Shown: one piece after another, positions 1 to 6,813 of the stretch
How positions within the stretch are numbered: the stretch's first letter is position 1
Layout: every line of letters starts with the position of its first letter
Origin: an uncultured Anaerolineaceae bacterium
GTDB taxonomy: Bacteria; Chloroflexota; Anaerolineae; Anaerolineales; Anaerolineaceae
Reading direction: 5' to 3'
Assembly (NCBI GenBank): GCA_937890875.1
Contig: CALAEB010000437.1
Coordinates: forward strand, 1-9,008
Length of the DNA: 9,008 bases
Program-made: the position numbers and the translations under genes
Notes under the pieces: model-generated
What the model saw: the letters and a program-made list of their open reading frames with translations, nothing else
Told to the model about the DNA's origin: nothing
Database searches by the model: none

Positions 1-271
1 CCTTCGCACCGAAACTTTGGGACACAATAACCGTCGCGCCGGTTGATATACCGAGGAAAAGCCCGATGAGCAGGTTGTTCATCGGCGAAAAAACGCCGAC
101 CGCCGCCAGGGCATCGCTCCCGATATAGTTTCCGACAATGATGGAATCGACCGTGTTATAGAGTTGCTGAAAGATGTTTCCGACGAGCAAAGGCCAGGAA
201 AACAAAAGCAACTGCTGGATAATGTTGCCTTCGGTCATGTCATGCCGGACAAGATGGTTTTGATCAGACAT
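1..271 (-). CDS. MATE-family multidrug/cation efflux transporter, N-terminal part (cut by window edge)
   Basis: The first 90 codons of an inner-membrane MATE (multidrug and toxic compound extrusion) protein are visible; the rest lies beyond base 1. The product starts MSDQNHLVRHDMTEGNIIQQ and continues with the first transmembrane helix containing FSWPLLVGNIFQQLYNTVDS. Then comes the conserved IIVGNYIGSDALAAVG segment, and a second helix with the NNLLIGLFLGISTGATVIVSQ pattern, all typical of MATE proteins. Family members use a Na+ or H+ gradient to expel cationic compounds, but the substrate cannot be told from this part. The ATG at 269-271 fits the family N-terminus, although only a weak purine stretch precedes it. 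It lies 76 bases after the gene at 348-1088, on the same strand and beyond that gene's terminator. No clear promoter is visible in the short gap, so it may depend on read-through or on a promoter inside the upstream gene. Confidence 0.9.
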   Translation of the reverse strand, partial: MSDQNHLVRHDMTEGNIIQQLLLFSWPLLVGNIFQQLYNTVDSIIVGNYIGSDALAAVGVFSPMNNLLIGLFLGISTGATVIVSQSFGAK

Positions 272-297
272 AAAGTTTCTTGGTTAAGGTTATTGGC

Positions 298-332
298 AAA
301 AAGAGATCCGGCTCCACTGAATGAAACCGGAT
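298..332 (-). terminator. Rho-independent terminator of the 246-aa gene
   Basis: Read on the minus strand, 332-306 forms an 11-bp stem (ATCCGGTTTCA with TGGAGCCGGAT, two G-U pairs) closed by a TTCAG loop. CTC and five T residues follow (305-298). It begins 15 bases after the stop of the gene at 348-1088 and precedes the MATE gene, so it should end that transcript. Confidence 0.75.
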
Positions 333-347
333 TGAAAATGAGCGCGG

Positions 348-1088
348 TTAGTTTTCTATCAGGGGCAAATCGATCAGGGTCGTCCAGAAGAATGCGATAA
401 TGGCAGTGATGAACAGCAGCGCCTGTTTGTCCGACTCGGGCTTTTGGATCATGCTGATCCGATTTTTTACCAGGTCGGCTTTCTTTTCAGCTGAAAACAG
501 TGCTTCCAGTTTCTGCTTTGTGTCGCTTTCTTTCTTGATGATTTCATAGGTGAAATGCGAGCGTACAATGCCGCTGTTTTCGTATTCGCGCAGCTTGTCC
601 GGGCTGATATTTTCTTCGAACTGGGTGAATGCGGGCTGGAATGAATAAACACATTTCCTTCGCAACGCGGGCTGATAATGACAGAACCCGACAATTTGTC
701 CTTCCGCATCGTAAATCGGATTGGGGATCATCCCTTCAAATTTCAGAAATCGGGTGTGCGGCAACAGAATGTCCATCGAGCCGATTGTGTTGTGATCTCC
801 GTCCGAAAATTGCACCTTCTTCAGGTCCGCGTTCAGTTTTTTGTTGGGATGGCGTCCTTTGTCATCGGAAATAAGGTAGTACGCATATATCTGCTCGGGG
901 AGCTGTGCGCTTGGGTTAAAAGGGTTGTAAGCTCCGATCAGAAACGCCTTTTTTTCTTTGAAATCCGCGGGCTGTTCGTACATATATGGACTGGCAAAGG
1001 AAAAGGCATAGTTATGCTGATACTCAGACAAGTGGACCTGACTATGGATATTTCCTTCGATCGGAAATTTAATTTTTTCAAGATTCAT
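348..1088 (-). CDS. Hypothetical 246-aa protein with a C-terminal membrane anchor
   Basis: I do not recognise a family. The start ATG at 1086-1088 is supported by GGAG six bases upstream (CGGAGATACAATG). Residues 1-215 are soluble and polar. They include an aromatic-rich N-terminal stretch (SFASPYMYEQPADF) and a central segment, GMIPNPIYDAEGQIVGFCHY, that looks like strands of a small beta domain. Residues 175-215 are Lys/Glu-rich and probably helical. A single hydrophobic segment, about residues 223-241 (ALLFITAIIAFFWTTLIDL), lies next to the C-terminus, and there is no N-terminal signal. This is a tail-anchored layout, with most of the protein in the cytoplasm. It has its own TATAAT box upstream and a terminator downstream, so it is probably a single-gene unit. 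It sits between the mutS-like pair and the MATE gene, and nothing in it links it to fluoride. Its reality is well supported by start, RBS, promoter and terminator; its function is unknown. Confidence 0.8.
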   Translation of the reverse strand: MNLEKIKFPIEGNIHSQVHLSEYQHNYAFSFASPYMYEQPADFKEKKAFLIGAYNPFNPSAQLPEQIYAYYLISDDKGRHPNKKLNADLKKVQFSDGDHNTIGSMDILLPHTRFLKFEGMIPNPIYDAEGQIVGFCHYQPALRRKCVYSFQPAFTQFEENISPDKLREYENSGIVRSHFTYEIIKKESDTKQKLEALFSAEKKADLVKNRISMIQKPESDKQALLFITAIIAFFWTTLIDLPLIEN

Positions 1089-1140
1089 TGTATCTCCGTT
1101 GCTGAACCAGCTGTGTGTTTTTCAATTATCTGGGACTTTT

Positions 1141-1146
1141 ATTATA
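1141..1146 (-). promoter_or_regulatory. -10 box of the promoter for the 246-aa gene
   Basis: The minus strand carries a perfect TATAAT here, preceded by GTG. It would put the transcription start near 1134 and leave an untranslated leader of about 45 bases before the ATG at 1088. I see no good -35 hexamer at 16-18 bases upstream, so the call rests on the -10 box and its position. Confidence 0.5.
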
Positions 1147-1214
1147 CACTGGATTCAGTAACTTTATGGGTTGCAGGAATTCGATCCGGCGTTTCAAAAC
1201 ATGGGGAGAGTTCT

Positions 1215-1263
1215 TTGTTGTTCTTTTGTTGTTGCGCGGAGCGCAACAACAAAAGAACAACAA
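1215..1263. repeat. Perfect 23-bp inverted repeat with a 3-base loop
   Basis: Bases 1215-1237 are the exact reverse complement of 1241-1263, separated by GGA. The inner end of the stem is GCGC and the rest consists of TTG/TTC (or CAA/GAA) triplets. It lies 107 bases after the mutS-like stop and about 70 bases upstream of the -10 box at 1141. Neither strand shows a T tract right after the stem, so it is not a normal intrinsic terminator. It could stop RNA decay at the operon's 3' end, or be a small palindromic element. Apart from this hairpin and the promoter, I see nothing else in 1089-1369. Confidence 0.85.
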
Positions 1264-1369
1264 GTTTTGCCGCTTCATTCGAAAAGAATGTCCAAATTTC
1301 AAATTGCTGAATTCGATTGGCCGTCCGAAATACGAGAATCCTTTCCGGTTAAGAAAAAAGACTGGTAGC

Positions 1370-2839
1370 TCATCCGAAAATCTTTTTGAATAAGTCATAA
1401 CCAAAAGCTGTCTGCAAAGGTTCTCCCGGTACGATTTGATAAGTACGCTCGCCGTTGTTCAGACGCTGTGCCCGCAGGAATTGCGTTTGTTTATCATCCA
1501 GAAATGCGGTGGCATAAGTATAGAGATGGGTTACTGAAAAGACTTCCACTTTACTTTCAATCAACGCTTGGGTTATTTGCCGGAAAATCTCCGACCCTTC
1601 GCGCTCGTTGGTGGAGGCAAACGGTTCATTGAACAACATCAGCGTACCTTCTTCCAAATGGTCTGCTATCTCGCTCATCCGGGTGAGTTCTTCATCCAGC
1701 TTACCACTTTTCATGGATGTGTCTTCCTCCTTTTTGAAATGAGAAAAAATGCCGTGACGGATGGGAGCGGAAAAAACGGAAGCGCCCACGAACATTCCGC
1801 ATTGGGCCATGAGCTGTGCCTGTCCAAGGCTGCGAAGAAATGTCGATTTACCGCCTTGATTTGCGCCGGTGATCACGTATAACTTTTTATCAGTGGCATC
1901 CAGATCATTGCTGATAACGGCAGCGTTTTTTGTCAATGCAAGACTGACATCATATAATCCTCGCCATGAGCGATCTTTGTTGTCCATGGAATGCAGGTTT
2001 GGGATGCAGACCGGCATCCCGAATGTCTGCAGCGTGTCTGCAAGATTAAGACAACCGACATAGAACGCCAGTTCATTCCGAAGCATGGTAAAAAAGCCTG
2101 CCAGATGCTCTGTTGCCTGCGCCAGTGCATTTGTTACTTCGTTGATGGCCCGGTCGCGCCGCTTTCCGAGGTCTTTTGCCCCGGCGTCGTCCCGCGGCGC
2201 GATGGTATAGGACGGCGCAAACTGCCAGCGCCACCAGAAACCCCGGCGATCCTCCTTGCGACGAAACGCATAATGGATCCCCTGTAAGTAGTTGCCGGGC
2301 ACAGCGCTGATCAGCATGCTATCGCCCTCTTTCAGTTCTTTCAGCTGAGCGTTTACCTCAGCAAAATAATCATCATTCAGTTCCTGTTGAAGCATGGTAA
2401 GCAGCGTACGGAATCCGTCTGATCGGAATCCGTACAGCTTTCTGTCCGCGACTCGACGCAGTTCCATCAGCATTGCGATATAAATTTTCAGAAGCTCAAC
2501 GGCGCTTGAAAAAGTACTGGACAGATAAGCGGAAGAAATCCAATGCCATGAGCTTTTTATTTTCTTTTCCGTTTCGACCGTGATCTCATAGAGCTGTCGC
2601 ACCGATTCCGGGTTCCGTAAAGCATCCTGCAAATTTTCCTGCCGGTAACGGATTTCTTTGCTTGACCGGAGCGGACAGAAGAGCGCAGTGATGCATGCCG
2701 ACCTGATGATCTCGTCGCCTTGAGCCATGGTTGAAAAAACACGTTCGAGTTCAAGATCAGACATCAGCGCGTCCTTGCCAAAACAGGGATTGGCCTTCAA
2801 GTCAAAATCCTTATCCCGGAACATCAGGTTTGCTTTCAT
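1370..2839 (-). CDS. MutS-like ATPase, second of a pair (lacks the mismatch-recognition domain)
   Basis: This is a 489-residue MutS-family ATPase. The C-terminal ATPase domain has a Walker A loop GANQGGKST at residues 325-333, EEDTSMKSGKLDEEL at 371-385 (the signature/D-loop region), a Walker B strand TLMLFNEPFAST at 399-410, and the H-loop SVTHLY at 435-440. The first 300 residues are helical and match the lever/core part of MutS. The mismatch-binding Phe-x-Glu domain and connector of true MutS (about 850 residues) are absent. The Walker B acidic pair is Asn-Glu (N404, E405) rather than Asp-Glu. The start ATG overlaps the upstream stop as ATGA and is preceded by GGAGGGAG, so translation is probably coupled to the first MutS-like gene. 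The two proteins are likely to act together, perhaps as a heterodimer; that and any DNA substrate are inferences. No clear intrinsic terminator follows. Confidence 0.85.
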   Translation of the reverse strand: MKANLMFRDKDFDLKANPCFGKDALMSDLELERVFSTMAQGDEIIRSACITALFCPLRSSKEIRYRQENLQDALRNPESVRQLYEITVETEKKIKSSWHWISSAYLSSTFSSAVELLKIYIAMLMELRRVADRKLYGFRSDGFRTLLTMLQQELNDDYFAEVNAQLKELKEGDSMLISAVPGNYLQGIHYAFRRKEDRRGFWWRWQFAPSYTIAPRDDAGAKDLGKRRDRAINEVTNALAQATEHLAGFFTMLRNELAFYVGCLNLADTLQTFGMPVCIPNLHSMDNKDRSWRGLYDVSLALTKNAAVISNDLDATDKKLYVITGANQGGKSTFLRSLGQAQLMAQCGMFVGASVFSAPIRHGIFSHFKKEEDTSMKSGKLDEELTRMSEIADHLEEGTLMLFNEPFASTNEREGSEIFRQITQALIESKVEVFSVTHLYTYATAFLDDKQTQFLRAQRLNNGERTYQIVPGEPLQTAFGYDLFKKIFG

Positions 2840-4380
2840 CTTTTCAATCTCCCTCCAAGCTGTTCATAGGTCAGCCTGTGTTTTCTTGCGATGTGGTTGG
2901 CGTAGGCAAGACCATCCGGCGGTTTGCGAACGATCTTGAAAGTCCGGCTGGTTGGATCATCGTCCCGGATGGTGCTCATCATGCTGACCGTTTCCGGCCC
3001 ATGCAGTGCCAGTTCGTCCAGGAAGGTCACGAATACCGTTGGCGCGCCCAGTGCAGCGAGCATGTCCATCATATATCCTCCGAGCAGTAAAGCGTCCGAG
3101 AGTGTTGTAGAGGCGAATATCTCGTTGATAATGATGACGCTTTGGTCTGTCGCCTGACCAAGAAGCGCGCGGAGGCGCTCAAGATCATCCTGTAATTTGC
3201 CATTGAATGTGGACAAATCTTCTTCCCGGCCAAAATGGGTGAGGATGTTATCGCACAAATACAATGCTGCCTTCCGCCCCGGCACGCACAGCCCCAGCGA
3301 GAAAAGATAGTGTGTCTGGCCAAAGGCGCGGGCAAAGGTGGTTTTCCCGCCCTGGTTCGGGCCGGTGACGACGATAACGCGTTCTGGCGCGTTCAGCGTA
3401 AAGTCGTTAACCTCAATTTTGCCCTTCTTCATCATTGCCAGCGCAAGGTCGAATCCGTCAAAAGCATAAAGATGTTCGGCGGTATCGCAAAGTTTGGGAT
3501 AACAGAAAGGAAGATTCGCCTGCCGAAGCGGCGCAATGAGATCCAGCCATGAAAGGTAAAACTGGATCTCTTGTGAAAAACGGAAAATTGTTTCATTGTC
3601 AAATTGAAAATATCTGGAACAGAAGGATTTGAGGTCGGCGAAAACATCCTGGTAAAGATCCGCGACCATATCCACTACGGCAATTTCCACGTGATCTGCG
3701 TAAGGTTCTTCCGAAAGCTTTTGCCGATAATCTTTCACATCACCCTGTCTGAATTTTTCAAAGCTCGCGAGGATCCGGCTGGATTGGTCGGACTGTCCTT
3801 CATATTTACGGACACGGATGGTCCCGTTACTAATCAGCATACAGTATTCGACCGTGGAAAGCTCGCTGCGAAGGCGTTGTACATGGCCGTAAAGCGCTGC
3901 GTAAGCTTCTGATAAGCAGTACGAAGATAAATATTCCCTGAAACGGCAAAGTCCTTCTGAGTGGAGCCTCAGTTTAGAAAGTTTTTCCATGAACGCTGAG
4001 ATTGTACGGCAATACCGGTCTGTATAATCCAGCATTTTCCCGCATGTAAGGTAATTGTTGCGCCACTTGTCTTCGGATCTTAATGAAGTTCGGATCGTAT
4101 TCATGGATCGTCCAATGGTATAGATCGATTGGGAAAAACCGGATAACAGCGCGCGGAGTTTGTCATCCTCCAATTCCTGCATAACCTTCTGACGATAGGC
4201 AATGATCTCCGGATTGTGCAGCGGGGTATAGAAAAGAGACTCCAGTTCAAATTCTTTTTTCACTTTAAAGATCGGGGCGAATATCTGGTTGAGGTTCAGA
4301 TCTTTGAAGCACTCCGGCGGTTCGGTCCGCCGCTGCGCCTCATGTTGTTCCTGAGTGGGAAACAGGATGCTAAAAAACAT
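2836..4380 (-). CDS. MutS-like ATPase, first of a pair, downstream of the second riboswitch
   Basis: This is a 514-residue MutS-family ATPase without the N-terminal mismatch-recognition domain. Residues 1-330 are mainly helical (core/lever-like). The ATPase part has Walker A GPNQGGKTT at 340-348, FGREEDLSTFNGKLQDDL at 383-400, and Walker B VIIINEIFAST at 415-425 with Asn419-Glu420 in place of Asp-Glu. The usual MutS H-loop Thr-His is Thr-Phe here (VTFLDEL, 450-456), while the partner gene keeps its His. This asymmetry suggests that the two subunits have specialised. The ATG at 4378-4380 is preceded by AAGGAAG eight bases upstream. Just before that lies an intrinsic terminator joined to a fluoride-riboswitch-like aptamer, so expression should depend on that switch. 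MutS-like genes are, as I recall, among those reported near crcB-motif RNAs; their role in fluoride stress is not known to me. Confidence 0.87.
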   Translation of the reverse strand: MFFSILFPTQEQHEAQRRTEPPECFKDLNLNQIFAPIFKVKKEFELESLFYTPLHNPEIIAYRQKVMQELEDDKLRALLSGFSQSIYTIGRSMNTIRTSLRSEDKWRNNYLTCGKMLDYTDRYCRTISAFMEKLSKLRLHSEGLCRFREYLSSYCLSEAYAALYGHVQRLRSELSTVEYCMLISNGTIRVRKYEGQSDQSSRILASFEKFRQGDVKDYRQKLSEEPYADHVEIAVVDMVADLYQDVFADLKSFCSRYFQFDNETIFRFSQEIQFYLSWLDLIAPLRQANLPFCYPKLCDTAEHLYAFDGFDLALAMMKKGKIEVNDFTLNAPERVIVVTGPNQGGKTTFARAFGQTHYLFSLGLCVPGRKAALYLCDNILTHFGREEDLSTFNGKLQDDLERLRALLGQATDQSVIIINEIFASTTLSDALLLGGYMMDMLAALGAPTVFVTFLDELALHGPETVSMMSTIRDDDPTSRTFKIVRKPPDGLAYANHIARKHRLTYEQLGGRLKR

Positions 4381-4402
4381 ATGAATTCACTTCCTTAGCG
4401 AT

Positions 4403-4449
4403 AAAAAAAGCTGATGCATCTATGTCTTCTACAGAAGTCATCAGCTTTT
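4403..4449 (-). terminator. Intrinsic terminator of riboswitch copy 2
   Basis: On the minus strand AAAAGCTGATG (4449-4439) pairs with CATCAGCTTTT (4416-4406) over 11 bp, and the run of seven T continues to 4403. Inside the stem a separate small hairpin (CTTC, loop TGTA, GAAG; 4437-4426) replaces the continuous helix seen in copy 1, so this terminator should be weaker. The 5' arm contains ACTTCT, the presumed pseudoknot partner of the aptamer loop. It ends about 6 bases before the RBS of the first mutS-like gene. Confidence 0.8.
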
Positions 4450-4488
4450 GGCGATTTCGGCTTTCACCGCGGGAGAACTTCTTTCCCG
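4433..4488 (-). promoter_or_regulatory. Fluoride riboswitch-like aptamer, copy 2 (between crcB and the mutS-like genes)
   Basis: On the minus strand the RNA begins with the hairpin GGGAAAGAAGUUCUCCC (4487-4471, extended by a C-G pair). A second small hairpin follows around CGG/CCG (4469-4458), then AAAUCGCCAAAAGC, then CUGAUGACUUCU (4444-4433). The loop sequence AGAAGU can pair with ACUUCU at 4438-4433. This gives the pseudoknot of the crcB motif, whose 3' consensus GCUGAUGrCUnCU is matched. The helix before UGAUG is only two pairs here. The aptamer starts about ten bases after the crcB stop, which leaves no obvious space for a promoter, so the switch probably acts on RNA read through from eno-crcB. 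When the pseudoknot forms, it removes part of the terminator's 5' arm, as expected for an 'on' switch. The class is assigned by architecture, sequence and neighbours, not by a covariance search. Confidence 0.72.
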
Positions 4489-4497
4489 ATTTTTTGT

Positions 4498-4872
4498 TTA
4501 GTTAATGATTGCCTGTGTGCCGGCGACGGCGGACACGCACAAGATCACGCTTAATGCCATATAAGAGAGCGCGACGGCAAAACTGCCGTTTTGCAGCAAT
4601 TGCATGGCTTCCAGCGAAAAAGTCGAAAAGGTTGTAAAACCTCCACAAATCCCTACCTTCAAGAACAGAACAAGCTGCGGGTTCGGATCGCCGTTCTTTT
4701 CCGAAAATGCGACAATCAGTCCGATACAGCACGCACCGATAAGATTGATTGCCAGCGTTATGACTGGAAAACCGCTTTGCCCCTTAATGGGAAGCAGACT
4801 GAGCAGATAACGCCCAATTGTCCCTAACATTCCTCCTGTGCCAACCAATAAGCAGTCTATGAGTGTGCTCAA
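4498..4872 (-). CDS. crcB: CrcB/Fluc fluoride ion channel
   Basis: CrcB (Fluc) is a small inner-membrane channel that lets fluoride leave the cell and works as a dual-topology dimer. The 124-residue product has the usual length and four hydrophobic helices. Family motifs are visible: GGMLGTIGRY near residues 13-22, the TLAINLIGACCIG helix with the conserved Asn, and GGFTTFSTFS around residues 77-86, which carries the Phe and Thr/Ser residues lining the fluoride path. The start is a TTG at 4870-4872, since no in-frame ATG exists before residue 15, and GGAGG lies ten bases upstream. It follows eno by 53 bases on the same strand with no terminator between them, so the two are co-transcribed from the riboswitch-controlled promoter. 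Its own stop is followed almost at once by the second riboswitch copy. Confidence 0.95.
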   Translation of the reverse strand: MSTLIDCLLVGTGGMLGTIGRYLLSLLPIKGQSGFPVITLAINLIGACCIGLIVAFSEKNGDPNPQLVLFLKVGICGGFTTFSTFSLEAMQLLQNGSFAVALSYMALSVILCVSAVAGTQAIIN

Positions 4873-4882
4873 TTTTTGAATA

Positions 4883-4887
4883 CCTCC
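4883..4887 (-). promoter_or_regulatory. Ribosome binding site that fixes the TTG start of crcB
   Basis: GGAGG on the minus strand (4887-4883) sits ten bases before the TTG at 4872. A seven-residue ORF, ATGGCGGAGGTATTCAAAAA and onward (4892-4869), runs through this site and stops at a TGA overlapping the TTG as TTGA. This could couple the two starts; whether the small ORF is translated is unknown. Confidence 0.55.
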
Positions 4888-4925
4888 GCCATGACTATGT
4901 CCTCGGCCTTATTCTTTGCTTTCGG

Positions 4926-6230
<1,305 letters not shown>

Positions 6231-6251
6231 TTATTGTTCCTCAAAAATGTG

Positions 6252-6329
6252 TTATGACAAATCTAAATGGCTATGACCTTTTTGCGGTGCTCGTCTCCGG
6301 AGGTCACATGGGATTTCATGGAAGTTCAC
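6252..6329 (-). CDS. Possible 25-residue leader peptide between the riboswitch and eno
   Basis: Right after the riboswitch terminator the minus strand has GGAGG (6341-6337). A GTG lies seven bases further on (6329-6327) and opens a 25-codon frame ending in TAA at 6254-6252. The peptide would be basic and His/Arg-rich in its second half (DLRRRAPQKGHSHLDLS). One base out of frame, the same RBS also serves an ATG directly followed by TGA (6331-6326). The frame ends 39 bases before eno. Only the RBS spacing supports translation, so chance is quite possible. Confidence 0.25.
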   Translation of the reverse strand: MNFHEIPCDLRRRAPQKGHSHLDLS

Positions 6330-6346
6330 ATAGAATCCTCCAAAAC

Positions 6347-6390
6347 AAAAAAGCTGATGACTTCTGCCTGAAGCAGAAGTCATCAGCTTT
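6347..6390 (-). terminator. Intrinsic terminator of riboswitch copy 1
   Basis: On the minus strand AAAGCTGATGACTTCTGC (6390-6373) pairs perfectly over 18 bp with 6367-6350 around the loop TTCAG. Six T residues, a G and four more T follow. Its 5' arm contains ACTTCT, which can instead pair with AGAAGT in the aptamer loop, so terminator and folded aptamer are mutually exclusive. It lies about 130 bases before the eno start. Confidence 0.93.
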
Positions 6391-6432
6391 ATAAGCGGTT
6401 TCGGCATAGCCGTGGGAGAACTTCTTTCCCGC
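6375..6432 (-). promoter_or_regulatory. Fluoride riboswitch-like aptamer, copy 1 (upstream of eno-crcB)
   Basis: The minus-strand RNA has P1, GGGAAAGAAGUUCUCCC (6430-6414), and an extra hairpin, CGGC-UAU-GCCG (6412-6402). It continues with AAAC (6401-6398), a helix GCUU-AUA-AAGC (6396-6386), and then UGAUGACUUCUGC. The AAAC-helix-UGAUG-CUUCU order matches the crcB motif, and AGAAGU (6425-6420) pairs with ACUUCU (6380-6375) to give its pseudoknot. It starts where the promoter predicts transcription to begin. It overlaps the following terminator and controls eno and crcB, two classic fluoride-riboswitch genes. Deviations: the usual GAUGG of the 5' loop reads GAAAG, and the hairpin between P1 and AAAC is additional. 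Fluoride is the likely ligand from context; a covariance model score is not available here. Confidence 0.78.
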
Positions 6433-6437
6433 GTGTA

Positions 6438-6468
6438 ATTATAACATGGACATATTTTTCTTTGATAA
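6438..6468 (-). promoter_or_regulatory. Extended -10 promoter of the eno-crcB operon
   Basis: The minus strand reads TGTTATAAT (6446-6438), a perfect extended -10 box. A partial -35 box, TTATCA (6468-6463), lies 19 bases upstream. Transcription would start near 6431-6433, exactly at the first bases of the aptamer. Confidence 0.8.
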
Positions 6469-6813
6469 ATCTGAAACTTCAAACAATAATTTGAATTTTG
6501 GATACTTCTTTCGATGCAAAATAACCCACCATATTTTTACATATTTCAAAACGCCGAACTTCGAATAAAAATTCGATATTGCGCCATTAATTGGCAAAAT
6601 AAATGCAACTCTGCGCGGAGAGGAAAGAAGATCACACACGAAACCCCTCCAATATTTTGCGGTGCGGAACCTCAAATTCCCCATATCCCGGCTGCTTCAT
6701 GCGCCGGCATCGGAACTGGCGCGAAAATTGCAATTGATAGGATGATAGTTCGCTTAAAAAAATGAAGTTTGGGACGAGACGGTGACGGTTTGTTTGATTT
6801 AAATGTACTTCCG
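6444..6813. other. Divergent intergenic region
   Basis: Beyond the eno-operon promoter this AT-rich stretch holds no gene I can support. Short open frames exist on both strands (for example 6514-6765 plus and 6439-6684 minus), but they overlap each other, lack ribosome binding sites and resemble nothing known. Small inverted repeats occur at 6561-6576 (TCGAAT, AAAA loop, ATTCGA) and at 6701-6722 (GCGCC with GGCGC). A promoter for the rightward gene must lie here, but I cannot single one out. Confidence 0.5.

Noticed and set aside
678..1310. Plus-strand open frame of 210 codons
   Set aside because: It is a shadow of the 246-aa minus-strand gene plus the intergenic hairpin, and has no RBS or recognisable content.
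1350..1395. Terminator for the mutS-like pair from AAAAAGA and TCTTTTTT around its stop codon
   Set aside because: The stem would be seven weak A-T pairs with a 19-base loop, too unstable for an intrinsic terminator call.
4458..4488. Part of a cobalamin or THF riboswitch, because of CCGCGGUGAAAG
   Set aside because: The rest of those large aptamers is absent, copy 1 lacks this string, and the neighbouring genes point to fluoride.
6561..6576. Small hairpin TCGAAT-AAAA-ATTCGA as terminator or operator
   Set aside because: Only six pairs in AT-rich sequence with no T tract; chance occurrence is likely.
6660..6700. tRNA-like piece around CCTCAAATTCC
   Set aside because: The surrounding bases do not form an acceptor stem or anticodon arm.
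6514..6765. Plus-strand 83-codon frame in the divergent intergenic region
   Set aside because: No RBS, no recognisable motif, and an equally long frame overlaps on the other strand.
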